Below the pieces are notes generated by a model. The model did no database searches. It had not been told where the DNA came from and worked only from the letters and a program-made list of their open reading frames with translations. 64,000 bases of DNA, taken from the NCBI GenBank assembly GCA_019247605.1, contig JAFBAS010000152.1, forward strand, positions 1-64,000, given 5' to 3'. The position numbers and the translations under genes are program-made. Below are positions 35,348-45,652 of this stretch, piece by piece. The stretch's first letter is position 1, and every line of letters starts with the position of its first letter. This stretch comes from Hyphomicrobiales bacterium (GTDB taxonomy: Bacteria > Pseudomonadota > Alphaproteobacteria > Rhizobiales > Beijerinckiaceae).

Positions 35348-35466
35348 GGATCAAGCTTAGCCGAATGCGCGCCGCTGCGCGAGATGGGAAAGGCTTAAAG
35401 GGCATCGGCGGGCTTGACCGGAAATCTCACCCGGCGAATAAGCAGAGGACGAATGGCGCGGGTCCC

Positions 35467-36951
35467 ATGAACTCACCTCTCGATCACAAAAAGCTGCTCA
35501 AAAGCGCGACCGGCGATTGGGAAATCGTCATCGGAATGGAGATTCACGCGCAGGTGACGAGCCAGGCCAAGCTTTTCTCCGGCGCCTCGACGGCTTTCGG
35601 AGGCGAGCCCAACTCGCATGTCTCCTTCATCGATGCGGCGATGCCTGGCATGCTGCCCGTGATCAACGAGGAATGCGTGCGCCAGGCCATTCGCACCGGC
35701 CTTGGCCTCAAGGCGAAAATCAACCATCGCAGCGTGTTCGATCGGAAGAATTATTTCTACCCGGACCTGCCGCAAGGTTATCAGATCAGCCAGTACAAAT
35801 CGCCCATCGTGGGAGAAGGCGAGGTGATCGTCGACTTGCCGGAGGGGGAGCGCATCCGCGTCGGCATCGAGCGTCTGCATCTCGAACAGGACGCCGGCAA
35901 ATCGCTCCACGATCAGCATGCGACCATGAGCCATGTGGATCTCAACCGCTCGGGTGTCGCTCTCATGGAGATTGTGTCGAAACCCGACCTGCGCTCGGCC
36001 GAGGAAGCGCGCGCCTACGTGACGAAGCTGCGCACCATCCTGCGCTATCTCGGCACCTGCGACGGCGACATGGAGAAGGGCAATTTGCGAGCGGACGTCA
36101 ATGTCTCGGTCCGCCGACCGGGCGAACCGCTCGGCACACGTTGCGAGATCAAGAACGTCAACTCGATCAGGTTCATCGGCCAGGCGATCGAGGCCGAGGC
36201 GCGTCGGCAGATCGGCGTTATCGAGGATGGCGGGTCGATCGAGCAGGAGACGCGGCTTTTCGATCCCGTGAAGGGCGAAACACGCGCCATGCGCTCGAAG
36301 GAGGAGGCGCATGATTACCGCTACTTCCCCGACCCGGATCTCCTGCCCCTCGAGTTCGACCAGGCCTATGTGGACGAGCTCGCATCCCAGCTGCCCGAGC
36401 TGCCCGACGCAAAGCGAGCTCGCTTCATCACCGAGTACGCGCTCTCGGCTTACGACGCTTCGGTGTTGGTCGCTGAACGGGCGAATGCCGATTATTTCGA
36501 GGCCGTCGCGAAGCGCGATGACGGAAAGAGCCGGGACGGCAAGGCGGCCGCGAATTGGGTAATCAACGAGTTGTTCGGCAGGCTCAACAAGGAAGGCAGG
36601 GCGATCGACGCCTCGCCCGTCTCGGCGGCACAGCTCGGCGGCCTCGTCGATCTCATCGGGGAAGGCGCGATCTCCGGGAAGATCGCCAAGGAGCTGTTCG
36701 AAATCCTGTGGAACGAAGGCGGCGATCCGCGTGAGCTCGTCGAGAAGCGAGGCTTGAGGCAAGTGACCGACATGGGCGCGATCGAGGCGGCCATCGATGC
36801 CGTCATCGCCGCCAACCAGGACAAGGCCGAGCAGGCAAAAGCCAAGCCCACCTTGATCGGCTGGTTCGTCGGGCAGGTGATGAAGTCGACGGGCGGTAAA
36901 GCAAACCCCCAGGCCGTGAACGAGCTCTTGCGCCAAAAGCTCGGGATTTGA
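35467..36951 (+). CDS. gatB: Aspartyl/glutamyl-tRNA amidotransferase subunit B
   Basis: 494 residues from the ATG at 35467. The catalytic kinase-like core begins with [20 protein letters not shown] and contains [20 protein letters not shown], a signature of the family, with further [12 protein letters not shown] and [15 protein letters not shown]. The C-terminal GatB/YqeY helical domain is present ([17 protein letters not shown] to the end). With GatA and GatC it amidates misacylated Glu-tRNA(Gln) or Asp-tRNA(Asn). No gatA or gatC is adjacent. The long open frame on the opposite strand is a shadow. Confidence 0.97.
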   Translation: MNSPLDHKKLLKSATGDWEIVIGMEIHAQVTSQAKLFSGASTAFGGEPNSHVSFIDAAMPGMLPVINEECVRQAIRTGLGLKAKINHRSVFDRKNYFYPDLPQGYQISQYKSPIVGEGEVIVDLPEGERIRVGIERLHLEQDAGKSLHDQHATMSHVDLNRSGVALMEIVSKPDLRSAEEARAYVTKLRTILRYLGTCDGDMEKGNLRADVNVSVRRPGEPLGTRCEIKNVNSIRFIGQAIEAEARRQIGVIEDGGSIEQETRLFDPVKGETRAMRSKEEAHDYRYFPDPDLLPLEFDQAYVDELASQLPELPDAKRARFITEYALSAYDASVLVAERANADYFEAVAKRDDGKSRDGKAAANWVINELFGRLNKEGRAIDASPVSAAQLGGLVDLIGEGAISGKIAKELFEILWNEGGDPRELVEKRGLRQVTDMGAIEAAIDAVIAANQDKAEQAKAKPTLIGWFVGQVMKSTGGKANPQAVNELLRQKLGI

Positions 36952-37221
36952 TCCGGATTCGAACGGCTTGCCGCGCTCGGCGTGCGGTTGGAACGTAGGC
37001 TGACCTATCCCTTACCCGCGGCGAGGCAGGAGATCCGCCGAACCCCCCATCAAAATGGAACCATCGCAGGCTTTTTCGAATAGGAAAGGCTGTCGGGGCG
37101 TTTTTTTTGGTTTCAGCTTGGGTTCACAATCGTCCTTTCAATGTCGATTTCAAATTCTTCTCTCGCGCGCCGTCTTTGCCTCACGAGGGGGTCAGGGGCG
37201 CATTCGCAACGAGGTTTCGTA

Positions 37222-38061
37222 ATGACAGGAATGCGGTCTCGATTGTCGATGCCGGCTTTCGCGCTCGCCGGCGTTTTGATGGCGCTCCCGGCTTGGGCGG
37301 CACCGTGCCCGGGATCCGGCAGCTTCGACGGCTGGCTTTCCACCTTCAAACAGGAGGCCGCGTCCGCCGGCGTCGGTGCGCGCGGCCTTGCGGCGCTCAA
37401 CGGGATCACGCCCGATCCGGCGGTGGTGTCGAGAGACCGGGGACAAGGCGTTTTCCATCAAAGCTTCGAGCAATTTTCCGGACGCATGGTGAACAGTTAT
37501 CGCTTGTCGCGTGGTGCGAGCCTCATCCGGCAATATTCGGACACGTTCAATCGGATCGAACGCCAATTCGGCGTGCCGGCACCCGTTATTGTCGCGATCT
37601 GGGGCCTCGAGACCGATTTTGGCGCGGGAAACGGCAATTTTCCGACGATTCGCTCTCTCGCCACCCTCGCTTATGACTGCCGCCGCGCGGATATGTTTCG
37701 CGCCGAGCTGATCGATGCGTTGAAGCTCGTCGACCGTGGCGATTTGACGCCCGGCGAAATGCGCGGCGCCTGGGCCGGCGAGATCGGCCAGACGCAGTTC
37801 ATGCCCTCCTCCTACATCAAATTTGCCGTCGATTACGGCGGTGGGAGAAATCTCATCCGCAGCGTCCCGGACGTGCTCGCCTCGACCGCGAATTATCTGA
37901 AGAGCTATGGCTGGCAGCGTGGACAGCCTTGGGGGCCGGGAACGGCGAATTTCGGCGTCATCAAGGAGTGGAACAAAGCGGACGTTTATGCGCGCACCAT
38001 CGCCTATTTCGCCGATCGTCTTGCCGCCATGACGGGCCAGGGCAGGGCCGAGAACGATTGA
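37222..38061 (+). CDS. Lytic murein transglycosylase (MltB-like)
   Basis: 279 residues from the ATG at 37222, with GAGG seven bases upstream. A signal peptide ends near PAWAAPCPG. The glycoside-hydrolase family 103 fold is seen as GVPAPVIVAIWGLETDFGAG (Glu in WGLETDFGAG is the catalytic acid) and GEIGQTQFMPSSYIKFAVDYG. It cleaves peptidoglycan with a 1,6-anhydro product in the periplasm. No lipobox, so it is soluble rather than a lipoprotein like E. coli MltB. Nearest genes are gatB (270 bases upstream) and the double GNAT. Confidence 0.92.
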   Translation: MTGMRSRLSMPAFALAGVLMALPAWAAPCPGSGSFDGWLSTFKQEAASAGVGARGLAALNGITPDPAVVSRDRGQGVFHQSFEQFSGRMVNSYRLSRGASLIRQYSDTFNRIERQFGVPAPVIVAIWGLETDFGAGNGNFPTIRSLATLAYDCRRADMFRAELIDALKLVDRGDLTPGEMRGAWAGEIGQTQFMPSSYIKFAVDYGGGRNLIRSVPDVLASTANYLKSYGWQRGQPWGPGTANFGVIKEWNKADVYARTIAYFADRLAAMTGQGRAEND

Positions 38062-38146
38062 GGCTTCTGATCGCGCGTCTTCGTCGGGATAAGACACGAC
38101 GCCTGCCGCAAACAATTGCCGCTTTGTTGCTCCCGCCGTCTTCGCC

Positions 38147-39190
38147 GTGAACCCGCAAGCCGAATCCTTTGCCGACACGACCTCGCGAAGGTCTGTTCTC
38201 AGGAAACGCGATTTCCTCATCAGACCCGCGCGGCGCGACGAGGTCGCCCTCGTCCGCGACCTCCTCGTCGAGACCTGGCACGCTACATATGACGCGGTCT
38301 ACGGCGTCACGCGCGTGACCGAGATCACGAACGAATGGCATGCGCTCGAGCGTCTGGCGCGCGACTTCGAACGCGAGGCTCACGCCTTTCTGGTGGCGGA
38401 GGCGGCCGATGGCAGCCTCCTCGCCACCGCGTCGGCGACACTGGGCGCAGACGGGCTCGTGACGCTTGGCCGGCTCTATGTGCGGCCCGCCCATCAGGGC
38501 CAAGGCGTGGGTGCGCTCCTTCTTCGCGCTTGCGAAGCCTGGTTCCCGGAAGGAAGGCGAGTGCGGCTCGAAGTCGACACCAAAAACGCAAAGGCCCGAC
38601 GCTTCTACGCAAAACACGGATTTTCCGAATTGCCGGAGGTATCGGGGAGCGCGGAAGGTCAGAACGTCTTTTGCGAAAAGCAGCTCGGGAAAGAGAATGG
38701 TTCATCCCTTCTCGCACTGACCATCCGCCCCGTGCGGGATGGGGACGCCCAAGATCTGTTCGGTCTCATCGCGCTTTGCTTTGCGGAATATCCCGGCTGT
38801 CTCGTCGACCCGCACGATGATCTCGCCGATCTCGTCAAGCCTGCCACGATGGCGGCGGAAAAAGGCCGAAGCTTCTGGGTCGTGGAGGATGGTGGTCGGC
38901 GCATCGCGGCGTGCGTGAGCCTCGATCATCCCGCCTCGGAAAGAGCCGAGCTGCATCGCGTCTACGTGCGCCGCGACATGCGCCGGCGCGGCCTCGCGGG
39001 CAAGCTCGTGGCGCTCGCCGAGTGCGAGGCGCGCGCCAAAGGTGCGAAGCACCTCTTCTTCTGGTCGGATACGCGTTTTCTCGGCGCGCACCGTTTTTAC
39101 GAGCAGCTCTCTTACCGGCGCACGGGAGAGGAACGCGAGCTCGGCGATGTCTCGAACTCGCGAGAATATCGCTTCGAGAAGGCGCTCTGA
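38147..39190 (+). CDS. Tandem double GNAT acetyltransferase
   Basis: 347 residues from a GTG at 38147. Two GNAT domains are fused. The first (about 22-175) has TLGRLYVRPAHQGQGVGALL with the acetyl-CoA loop QGQGVG and ARRFYAKHGFSELP. The second (about 190-345) has HRVYVRRDMRRRGLAGKLVA with RRRGLAG and GAHRFYEQLSYRRTG. The two halves probably arose by duplication and act on different acceptors, or one is regulatory. Neither acceptor can be named. A membrane protein gene lies convergent, ending eight bases after this stop. Confidence 0.85.
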   Translation: MNPQAESFADTTSRRSVLRKRDFLIRPARRDEVALVRDLLVETWHATYDAVYGVTRVTEITNEWHALERLARDFEREAHAFLVAEAADGSLLATASATLGADGLVTLGRLYVRPAHQGQGVGALLLRACEAWFPEGRRVRLEVDTKNAKARRFYAKHGFSELPEVSGSAEGQNVFCEKQLGKENGSSLLALTIRPVRDGDAQDLFGLIALCFAEYPGCLVDPHDDLADLVKPATMAAEKGRSFWVVEDGGRRIAACVSLDHPASERAELHRVYVRRDMRRRGLAGKLVALAECEARAKGAKHLFFWSDTRFLGAHRFYEQLSYRRTGEERELGDVSNSREYRFEKAL

Positions 39191-39197
39191 GCCGGAT

Positions 39198-39962
39198 TCA
39201 GACTGCCCGGCGCATGAGCTTGAAAGAAACGCCTTGGATGAGGATGGCCGCGGCGCCGGCCGCGAGAAAGGCGAGCGGCACGTTTGCGCGCGACAGCAGA
39301 AGGCTGAGCACCGCAAAGAAAGCCGCGAAGCCGTAGAGTCCCATGAGCAAGCCACGCAGGACCTGGCGTGCGGCCGTGGCGTCCTGCACGCGATGCGCGA
39401 ACACGGTGAGCACGGTCGCAAAGATAGGGAAGGTGGCAAGAAGCCCGCTCAGGCGCGGCCCGAGCGATGCGGCTCCGGCAGTCACCGCCACGACGAGCGC
39501 GGTCGCGACAGCCATGCGAGCCGGCAAGTCCCAGAGGGGCAAGAGCGCGACGACCCGCCGGATCGGCTGTGGCGGCATCGCGCGAAGCGCGAGCGTCAGC
39601 GTCAAGAGCGCGATGAAAAACAGCGCGAGATGCGGCAACGAAAGCGCTTGCAAGCTCGCGGCCGCAAAGGCGTAGGCGACGGTCCCGAGGGAAAAGGCGA
39701 CAGGCCAGCTGGCGCGCTCAGCCGCCTGAAAGTAGGCGAGAGCGAAGCAAGCCTGGGCGGCCGTGCCCGCGAGCGAACCGGCCGACGCCTGTTCGGCAAA
39801 CCCCGGTCCTTGATCGAGAGTGAGAAAAAAGGCGACCGGTCCCGAGGTGAGAGGCAAGCCGACGAGCCAGCCGCCGATGGCCTCACCCCAGCGTCGCCCC
39901 GCAAGGCTCGCTGCCACGATCAGGATGGGCGTCACCGAAAGCTTGAGCGCCAATGTGTTCAT
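39198..39962 (-). CDS. Multi-pass membrane protein of unknown family
   Basis: 254 residues, very hydrophobic, with about eight helices. The most ordered stretches are GGWLVGLPLTSGPVAFFLT near the start, FSLGTVAYAFAAASLQALSL in the middle, and FPIFATVLTVFAHRVQDATA with GLYGFAAFFAVLSLLLSR near the end. I do not recognise the family. The Gly-Leu-Pro-Leu-Thr-Ser-Gly-Pro motif in the second helix and its repetition-like counterpart in helix seven suggest an inverted-repeat transporter. It is not in an operon with either neighbour. Confidence 0.65.
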   Translation of the reverse strand: MNTLALKLSVTPILIVAASLAGRRWGEAIGGWLVGLPLTSGPVAFFLTLDQGPGFAEQASAGSLAGTAAQACFALAYFQAAERASWPVAFSLGTVAYAFAAASLQALSLPHLALFFIALLTLTLALRAMPPQPIRRVVALLPLWDLPARMAVATALVVAVTAGAASLGPRLSGLLATFPIFATVLTVFAHRVQDATAARQVLRGLLMGLYGFAAFFAVLSLLLSRANVPLAFLAAGAAAILIQGVSFKLMRRAV

Positions 39963-40256
39963 CGGCTGCCCTCGACGCCCGCGCCTCGGCTCGGCCGCTT
40001 CAGGAATTTTGACATCGAGCGAATTCCGTCATAGATGCATCGCGTCGCGCGGGCCTCTTCGGCCCGCGTGGCTTTTCGAGCACCCGCGATCAGGTGAGCC
40101 TCGCTGCGAGCTTGGTCTGTCGTCCGGTAAAGCGCAAGCCGATCGTGCGAGCGCGGCAACGGGAAGAGGAGGGCGCGATCCATCGCGGGGTCCGTGCACG
40201 GCCGTTCATTCGAGCGGCGCGGGCGGATGCCCGCATCGAACCGGACAGGATACGCG

Positions 40257-40874
40257 ATGAGCAAGCGACACAGCGTCAAGCACAAGATCGACCGCCGCTT
40301 GGGCGAGAACCTTTGGGGTCGCCCGAAGAGCCCCTTCAACCGGCGCGAATATGGCCCGGGTCAGCACGGCCAAAGGCGCAAGGGCAAGATCTCCGACTTC
40401 GGCACGCAGCTGCGCGCCAAGCAGAAGCTCAAGGGGTATTACGGCAATATCTCCGAGAAGCAGTTCCGTCGCTACTATGCCGAGGCCATTCGCCTGAAAG
40501 GCGACAGCGGCGAGCACCTCATCGGCCTTCTGGAGCGCCGGCTCGACGCCGTCGTCTACCGGGCCAAATTCGTTCCGACCGTGTTTGCCGCGCGGCAGTT
40601 CGTCAATCACGGACATGTGAAGGTGAACGGAAGGCGCGTCACGATCGCAAGCTATCTCGTGAAGTCCGGAGATGTGATCGAGGTGAAGGATGCCTCCAAG
40701 CAGCTCGTCGTCGTGCTCGAGAGCGTGGCGCTCGCCGAGCGCGACGTGCCCGATTATGTCGAGGTCGACCACAGCAAGATGACAGCGAAGCTCGCGCGCG
40801 TGCCGACGCTTTCCGACGTTCCCTATCCCGTGCAGATGGAGCCGAACCTCGTCATCGAGTTCTATTCGCGCTGA
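40257..40874 (+). CDS. rpsD: 30S ribosomal protein S4
   Basis: 205 residues from the ATG at 40257 with AGGA eight bases upstream. The N-terminus [20 protein letters not shown] is the alphaproteobacterial, zinc-free form of S4, with no Cys cluster. The S4 RNA-binding domain [19 protein letters not shown] then [17 protein letters not shown] is complete. S4 starts assembly of the 30S subunit. The gene stands alone, as is usual in Rhizobiales, and is followed by a strong terminator at 40916-40943. Confidence 0.97.
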   Translation: MSKRHSVKHKIDRRLGENLWGRPKSPFNRREYGPGQHGQRRKGKISDFGTQLRAKQKLKGYYGNISEKQFRRYYAEAIRLKGDSGEHLIGLLERRLDAVVYRAKFVPTVFAARQFVNHGHVKVNGRRVTIASYLVKSGDVIEVKDASKQLVVVLESVALAERDVPDYVEVDHSKMTAKLARVPTLSDVPYPVQMEPNLVIEFYSR

Positions 40875-40915
40875 TCTTATCGATCGCGTCGCCACCGACC
40901 GGTTTTGAAATCCGG

Positions 40916-40943
40916 CCCGTTCGCCCAGGCGAGCGGGCTTTTC
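40916..40943 (+). terminator. Rho-independent terminator after rpsD
   Basis: GCCCGTTCGCC (40916-40926) pairs with GGCGAGCGGGC (40929-40939), with one G-U pair, followed by TTTT. The stem is 9-11 base pairs. It lies between the convergent rpsD and kdsA genes and serves rpsD; on the other strand no T-run follows. Confidence 0.8.
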
Positions 40944-40944
40944 T

Positions 40945-41796
40945 TCACCGGCCTTTCGCGACAGCGTCGAAGGCGAGGAGCTGGCGAACGAGCCCTTCCA
41001 TCTCGGCGAGCGGCACCATGTTCGGCCCGTCCGACAGCGCTTTGTCGGGGTCGCGATGCGTCTCGATGAAGACGCCCGCGACACCGACAGCGACAGCCGC
41101 GCGCGCCAGCACGGGCACGAATTGGCGTTCGCCCCCGGAAGACGCGCCGCGTCCGCCTGGCTGCTGGACCGAATGCGTGGCGTCGAAGATGACAGGGGCG
41201 CCGGTCGCTTCGGCCATGATCGGCAGGGAACGCATGTCCGAGACGAGGGTGTTGTAGCCGAAGCTCGCGCCGCGCTCGGTCACAAGCACGTTCGAATTGC
41301 CCGCGCCGGCGATCTTCGCGACCACGTTCTTCATGTCCCAGGGCGCGAGAAACTGGCCCTTCTTCACGTTGACGATCCGTCCGGTCTTGGCCGCCGCGAT
41401 CAAAAGATCGGTCTGGCGGCAAAGGAAAGCCGGAATTTGCAGAATGTCGACGACCTCGGCCACGGTAGCGCATTGGGCAGGCTCGTGCACGTCGGTGAGG
41501 ACGGGAACTTCGAGCTTCTCTCGGATATCGGCAAAAATGGCGAGCGCCTTGTCGAGGCCAAGTCCACGTTCCGAGCTCAGCGAGGTGCGATTGGCCTTGT
41601 CGAACGAGCTCTTGAAGACAAATCCCATCTCGAGCTTCGCTGCGAGTTCCTTGAGCGCACCCGCGACATCAAAGGCATGCTCGCGGCTTTCGAGCGCGCA
41701 GGGGCCAGCGATCAGCGCAAGCTTGAGCGCATTGCCAAAGCACACGCCTCGCGTCTTCACGACAGGATTGACACAGGCAAGAGTGGTCGCGGTCAT
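40945..41796 (-). CDS. kdsA: 3-deoxy-8-phosphooctulonate synthase (Kdo8P synthase)
   Basis: 283 residues from the ATG at 41796, chosen to match the family length; the longer frame upstream overlaps the sirtuin gene. Motifs are [16 protein letters not shown] (substrate loop), [51 protein letters not shown] and [14 protein letters not shown]. It condenses phosphoenolpyruvate with arabinose 5-phosphate to make Kdo 8-phosphate, the first step toward the Kdo of lipopolysaccharide. Terminator hairpin at 40916 lies just past its stop. Confidence 0.95.
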   Translation of the reverse strand: MTATTLACVNPVVKTRGVCFGNALKLALIAGPCALESREHAFDVAGALKELAAKLEMGFVFKSSFDKANRTSLSSERGLGLDKALAIFADIREKLEVPVLTDVHEPAQCATVAEVVDILQIPAFLCRQTDLLIAAAKTGRIVNVKKGQFLAPWDMKNVVAKIAGAGNSNVLVTERGASFGYNTLVSDMRSLPIMAEATGAPVIFDATHSVQQPGGRGASSGGERQFVPVLARAAVAVGVAGVFIETHRDPDKALSDGPNMVPLAEMEGLVRQLLAFDAVAKGR

Positions 41797-41852
41797 GAAG
41801 GCCGTATAACGTGATTGGAGCCCGCAGGCGAGGCGCGATCGAAGGATCTGGC

Positions 41853-42653
41853 ATGGATGGATTGTCGAAGATGACGCCGGCCGAAGCGATCGAAACGGCA
41901 GCGCAATCACTCGCTTTGCATGTGCGCCGCGCCAAATCTTTCGTTGTCCTCACCGGCGCCGGCATGTCGACGGAATGCGGCATTCCCGATTTCCGCTCAC
42001 CCGGGAGCCCCTGGCTCGCCAACCCACCAATGCCCTATGACCGTTTCCTTGCAAGCGAGGAGGCGAGGCGCGAAGCCTGGCGGCGCAAGTTCGCGCTCGA
42101 CGATCATCACAAAGGCGCCGTGCCCGGCGAGGGGCACCGTGCCTTGGCGCGGCTCGTGAGCGAGGGGATCGTCGAAACGGTGATCACGCAGAACATCGAC
42201 AACATGCATCAGGCCGCCGGCGTGCCCGCGGACAAGATCATCGAGCTGCACGGCAACGGCACCTACGCGTGCTGCCTCGATTGCGGCAGGCGCCATGAGC
42301 TCGCTTTCTGCCGGCGCGCTCTGGAGAAGGACAATCGCGCACCGCGTTGCGAAGCTTGCGGTGGTATCGTCAAGGCCGCCACCATCTCCTTCGGCCAGGC
42401 GATGCCGCAAGAGGCGATGCGGCGCGCCACGCTTGCGGCTGGAAGCGCCGATCTCATCCTGGCAATCGGCTCGTCGCTTCTCGTCTTTCCGGCGGCCAGC
42501 TTGCCCCTCCTGGCGCGCGATAACGGGGCTGTCTTCCTCATCCTCAATCGCGGCGAGACGGGGCTCGACGATGAGGCTCACGAACGTTTCGACGTCGAGG
42601 CGGGCCCGGTTCTCTCCAGCCTCGCTTCGCATCTGGCGCGACGCGTCAATTGA
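41853..42653 (+). CDS. cobB: Sir2-family NAD-dependent protein deacylase
   Basis: 266 residues from the ATG at 41853, with GAAGGA eight bases upstream. NAD motifs are [20 protein letters not shown] and [13 protein letters not shown]; the catalytic His is in [12 protein letters not shown] zinc site is formed by two CxxC pairs, CLDCG and CEACG. The C-terminal [15 protein letters not shown] closes the NAD site. It removes acyl groups from protein lysines at the expense of NAD. The start overlaps no gene but lies 57 bases from the divergent kdsA start. Confidence 0.9.
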   Translation: MDGLSKMTPAEAIETAAQSLALHVRRAKSFVVLTGAGMSTECGIPDFRSPGSPWLANPPMPYDRFLASEEARREAWRRKFALDDHHKGAVPGEGHRALARLVSEGIVETVITQNIDNMHQAAGVPADKIIELHGNGTYACCLDCGRRHELAFCRRALEKDNRAPRCEACGGIVKAATISFGQAMPQEAMRRATLAAGSADLILAIGSSLLVFPAASLPLLARDNGAVFLILNRGETGLDDEAHERFDVEAGPVLSSLASHLARRVN

Positions 42654-42765
42654 GGTTGTGGAGTTGCATTCCTGTTCGAAACGCGAAAATGGGGCTTTGT
42701 TTCGGCGGCGGCAATGGTAGATTATGGACCGAATCAGTATTGGGCCCGTCTGACCTGGTAGTCCG

Positions 42766-43440
42766 ATGAGCAGCGACGTCCCGGAGTATCGCCCGACATC
42801 GAATGCTTCGAGCAGCGGCTCTTTCGGCGGCACGACGACGCGGGAGGGCAATGTGGGCGAAGTTTTGCAGGACAGCGGAAGGGCTCGGCTCGAAGGCGCC
42901 GATGAAACCGGCTTCGTCACCGTCCAGCCCATCCACATCGAGGGCGTGGTCAAGTGGTTCGATGCAGTGAAGGGCTATGGCTTCGTCAAGCCTGATCACG
43001 ATCTTCCCGATGTGCTCTTGCACGTGACCTGCCTCAGGCGTGACGGGTTTCCCATCACGGTCGAGGGGTCGCGCGTCGTGCTCGAAGCGGTGCGCGGACA
43101 ACGCGGCTTGCAAGCCTTGCGCGTGCTCAAGGTGGAGCCTCCGAAGCTGCCTCACCCCTCGGAGCTGCCGCCGGCTCGCACCCACACGCACGTGATCGCG
43201 TCGAGCGGCCTCGAAGGGGCCACGGTGAAATGGTTCAACCGCGTGCGCGGGTTCGGTTTCGTGAGCAAGGGCGAGGGGGCGCCGGACATTTTCGTGCACA
43301 TGGAAACCTTGCGGCGCTTCGGCCTTGCCGAATTGCGGCCCGGCCAGAATGTGCTGGTGCGCTATGGGCCAGGGCCGAAAGGGTTGATGGCGACGGAAGT
43401 GCGATTGCCCGAGCACGGCGCGGTCGCCGCCTCTCATTAG
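42766..43440 (+). CDS. Double cold-shock domain protein
   Basis: 224 residues. An N-terminal polar tail of about 55 residues is followed by two cold-shock domains: one from GVVKWFDAVKGYGFVKPD (RNP1 KGYGFV, RNP2-like VLLHVT) and one from ATVKWFNRVRGFGFVSKG (RNP1 RGFGFV, RNP2 IFVHME). It should bind single-stranded RNA or DNA. Double cold-shock proteins of this length are a feature of Rhizobiales, often before a DUF192 gene as here. The 5' leader is about 110 bases. Confidence 0.92.
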   Translation: MSSDVPEYRPTSNASSSGSFGGTTTREGNVGEVLQDSGRARLEGADETGFVTVQPIHIEGVVKWFDAVKGYGFVKPDHDLPDVLLHVTCLRRDGFPITVEGSRVVLEAVRGQRGLQALRVLKVEPPKLPHPSELPPARTHTHVIASSGLEGATVKWFNRVRGFGFVSKGEGAPDIFVHMETLRRFGLAELRPGQNVLVRYGPGPKGLMATEVRLPEHGAVAASH

Positions 43441-43598
43441 ACGCTAAGCGCGGGATACGAAGCGCGAGATATAAAGGTGCGAACGGCATCGCCAAGCATC
43501 GGCAATGCCATTCCCTCTTCTCCTCTTTTCACATAAACATTCGCCAAACCGATCTTTCCGGTCGTGCGCTCGCGCATGACCTTTCACCGGAGTTCCGA

Positions 43599-44165
43599 AT
43601 GAGCCTCATCACGGTCGCGCTTCGCGAGAGCGGCGAGGAGATGGGGCATGGAGAGGCGCGAGAGCGCAAGCAGCTTTGCGCTCGGCGCTCCTGCGGACGA
43701 GGCGCCCCGTTTGTCTTCGTCGCTGTTTTGCTCGCCCTCGCTTTGACCGGGCTTGTCAGGCCATCACCCATGCTCGCGGCCGAGCCGCTGCAGCGCCTCG
43801 AGATCGTCTCGGCCAACGGACCCCATGTTTTCGAGGTCGAGCTCGCGCGCAGCCCCGCCGAGCGCGAGAAGGGGTTGATGTTTCGCCGCTACATGCCGAA
43901 AAATCGCGGCATGCTCTTCGACTTCAACCCGCCTGAGCCGGCGACGATGTGGATGGAGAACACCTATATTCCGCTCGACATGTTATTCATCCGTGCGGAT
44001 GGCACGGTGGCGCGTATCGAGAGCAACACCGAACCTTTATCGAGACGCGTGATCGCGGCAGGGGAGCCGGTTCTCGGCGTGCTCGAGCTCAACGGCGGCG
44101 TGTGCGACGAGCTCGGCATCAAAGCAGGTGATCGGGTGTTTCACCCGATGTTCAAGGCGCGCTGA
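43599..44165 (+). CDS. DUF192 family exported protein
   Basis: 188 residues from the ATG at 43599 (GGAG six bases upstream; an alternative ATG is at 43641). A membrane/signal segment is seen at APFVFVAVLLALALTGLV. The DUF192 domain follows, with ARSPAEREKGLMFRRYMPKN, GMLFDFNPPEPATMWMENTY and IPLDMLFIRADGTV, and the C-terminal LGIKAGDRVFHP. The domain's function is not known to me. It lies 158 bases after the double cold-shock gene, a pairing often seen in this order. A frame reaching upstream into the cold-shock gene is a shadow. Confidence 0.85.
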   Translation: MSLITVALRESGEEMGHGEARERKQLCARRSCGRGAPFVFVAVLLALALTGLVRPSPMLAAEPLQRLEIVSANGPHVFEVELARSPAEREKGLMFRRYMPKNRGMLFDFNPPEPATMWMENTYIPLDMLFIRADGTVARIESNTEPLSRRVIAAGEPVLGVLELNGGVCDELGIKAGDRVFHPMFKAR

Positions 44166-44233
44166 GAGACCGCGCGAAGCTTTGGAACAGCGCTGCCCGC
44201 CCCGGTGGCGAGCGGGAATGCGCGGCTGAGCAC

Positions 44234-45505
44234 TCAGGAAAGCCAGTCCGGCAGCCGATCGAGTCCGATCAGATCCTCGTAACTCAACCGCGGCCGCACC
44301 ACGGCGAAGCGATTGCCTTTCACGAGCACTTCGGGAACGAGAAGGCGCGAGTTGTAGGTTGAAGCCTGAACCGCGCCATACGCACCTGCGGACAACACCG
44401 CGAGCAGGTCGCCTGAACGCGGCAGCGCCATCGTTCGTTTCTGGGCGAGATAATCGCCGCTCTCGCAGACGGGGCCCACGATATCGAGCGTTTCGCGGGG
44501 CGCATCCGGCGCGGGTTCGATCACGTTCACCACGTGGTGATAGGCCTCATAGAGCGTGGGGCGGATGAGGTCGTTCATCGCCGCGTCCACGACCACGAAG
44601 GTCTTGCCCGCCCCTTGCTTCACATGGATCACGCGCGTGAGCAGCACGCCCGCATTGGCGGCAATCAGCCTGCCGTGCTCGAAAATGAGCTTGAGGCCGA
44701 GCTTGCGCGTATGTCGAAGGATGGTCTGCGCATACGCCTGGGGTTCGGGGGGCCTCGAATTGCTCTGTGGATCGTAGGTCACGCCGAGGCCGCCGCCAAA
44801 ATCGAGATGCTCGAGACGATGACCCTCGCCCATGAGGTGAACCGCGAGCGCGGCGAGGCGTTCGGCAGCCGCATCGAATGGGGCAAGATCGGTGATTTGA
44901 CTGCCGATGTGCACGTCGATTCCCGTGATGGAAAGGCCCGGCAATTTGGCGGCCTTCGCATACATGCGAGGGGCGTCTTCGATAGGGATGCCGAATTTGT
45001 TGGCGTATGTACCGGTCGAGATCTTCGCGTGCGTATTGGCGTCGATGTCGGGGTTCACGCGGATCGAGATGCGCGCCACGCGCCCGCGAGCGCTGGCAAG
45101 CGCCGAAATCTGCTCGAGCTCGGGCTCGGATTCGACATTGAAGCACAAAATGTCCTGATCAAGCGCGTAATTGATCTCGCCTTGCGTCTTGCCGACGCCG
45201 GAGAACACGATTTTCTCAGGCGGGACGCCCACCGCGCGGGCGCGGCGCAACTCTCCTTCGGAGACGACATCCATGCCGGCCCCCAGCCGCGCGAGGGTCG
45301 CGACCACCGCCTGGTTGGAATTGGCCTTCATGGCGTAGCAGGCAAGCGAGGGCACGTCGGCAAAGACGCGCGTCATGTCGAGATACTGCTTCTCGAAGCC
45401 CGCGCTCGCATAAACGTACAAAGGCGTGCCGACCGTCGAGGCGAGATCGCGCAGATCGACCTCCTCGGCGTGCAGCACGCCCGAGCGGTAGGCAAAGGAA
45501 CTCAT
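44234..45505 (-). CDS. lysA: Diaminopimelate decarboxylase
   Basis: 423 residues from the ATG at 45505. PLP lysine is in CYAMKANSNQAVV; other motifs are HIGSQITDLAPFDAA, DFGGGLGVTYDPQ (the phosphate-binding GGG), and the C-terminal VGPVCESGDYLAQKR with the conserved catalytic Cys, then SAGAYGAVQASTYNSR. It makes lysine from meso-diaminopimelate. A preceding open frame reaching 45613 lacks similarity and is left out. It is the last gene before a 70-base gap to DUF192, in the convergent direction. Confidence 0.96.
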   Translation of the reverse strand: MSSFAYRSGVLHAEEVDLRDLASTVGTPLYVYASAGFEKQYLDMTRVFADVPSLACYAMKANSNQAVVATLARLGAGMDVVSEGELRRARAVGVPPEKIVFSGVGKTQGEINYALDQDILCFNVESEPELEQISALASARGRVARISIRVNPDIDANTHAKISTGTYANKFGIPIEDAPRMYAKAAKLPGLSITGIDVHIGSQITDLAPFDAAAERLAALAVHLMGEGHRLEHLDFGGGLGVTYDPQSNSRPPEPQAYAQTILRHTRKLGLKLIFEHGRLIAANAGVLLTRVIHVKQGAGKTFVVVDAAMNDLIRPTLYEAYHHVVNVIEPAPDAPRETLDIVGPVCESGDYLAQKRTMALPRSGDLLAVLSAGAYGAVQASTYNSRLLVPEVLVKGNRFAVVRPRLSYEDLIGLDRLPDWLS

Positions 45506-45652
45506 GGATCGCCTCGTCTGAAGTCGCTTATGCGGTCGGCTCGACCGCGTTATATCGAGGCAAGCGCAAGAGTCGACTTCGTTCGCCCGGTCTGAGGACG
45601 CTTTGCCGATCATGAGCGGGATCTGCCGCGGAGAAGGAAAGCCTTGCGTCTC

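Noticed and set aside
33446..35398. A 650-codon open frame on the plus strand
   Set aside because: It runs antisense to paaD, paaC and the CHAD gene, has no domain, and reflects the high GC content that suppresses stops.
35473..36936. A 487-codon open frame on the minus strand
   Set aside because: Antisense to gatB, whose protein is unmistakable; no domain in the shadow.
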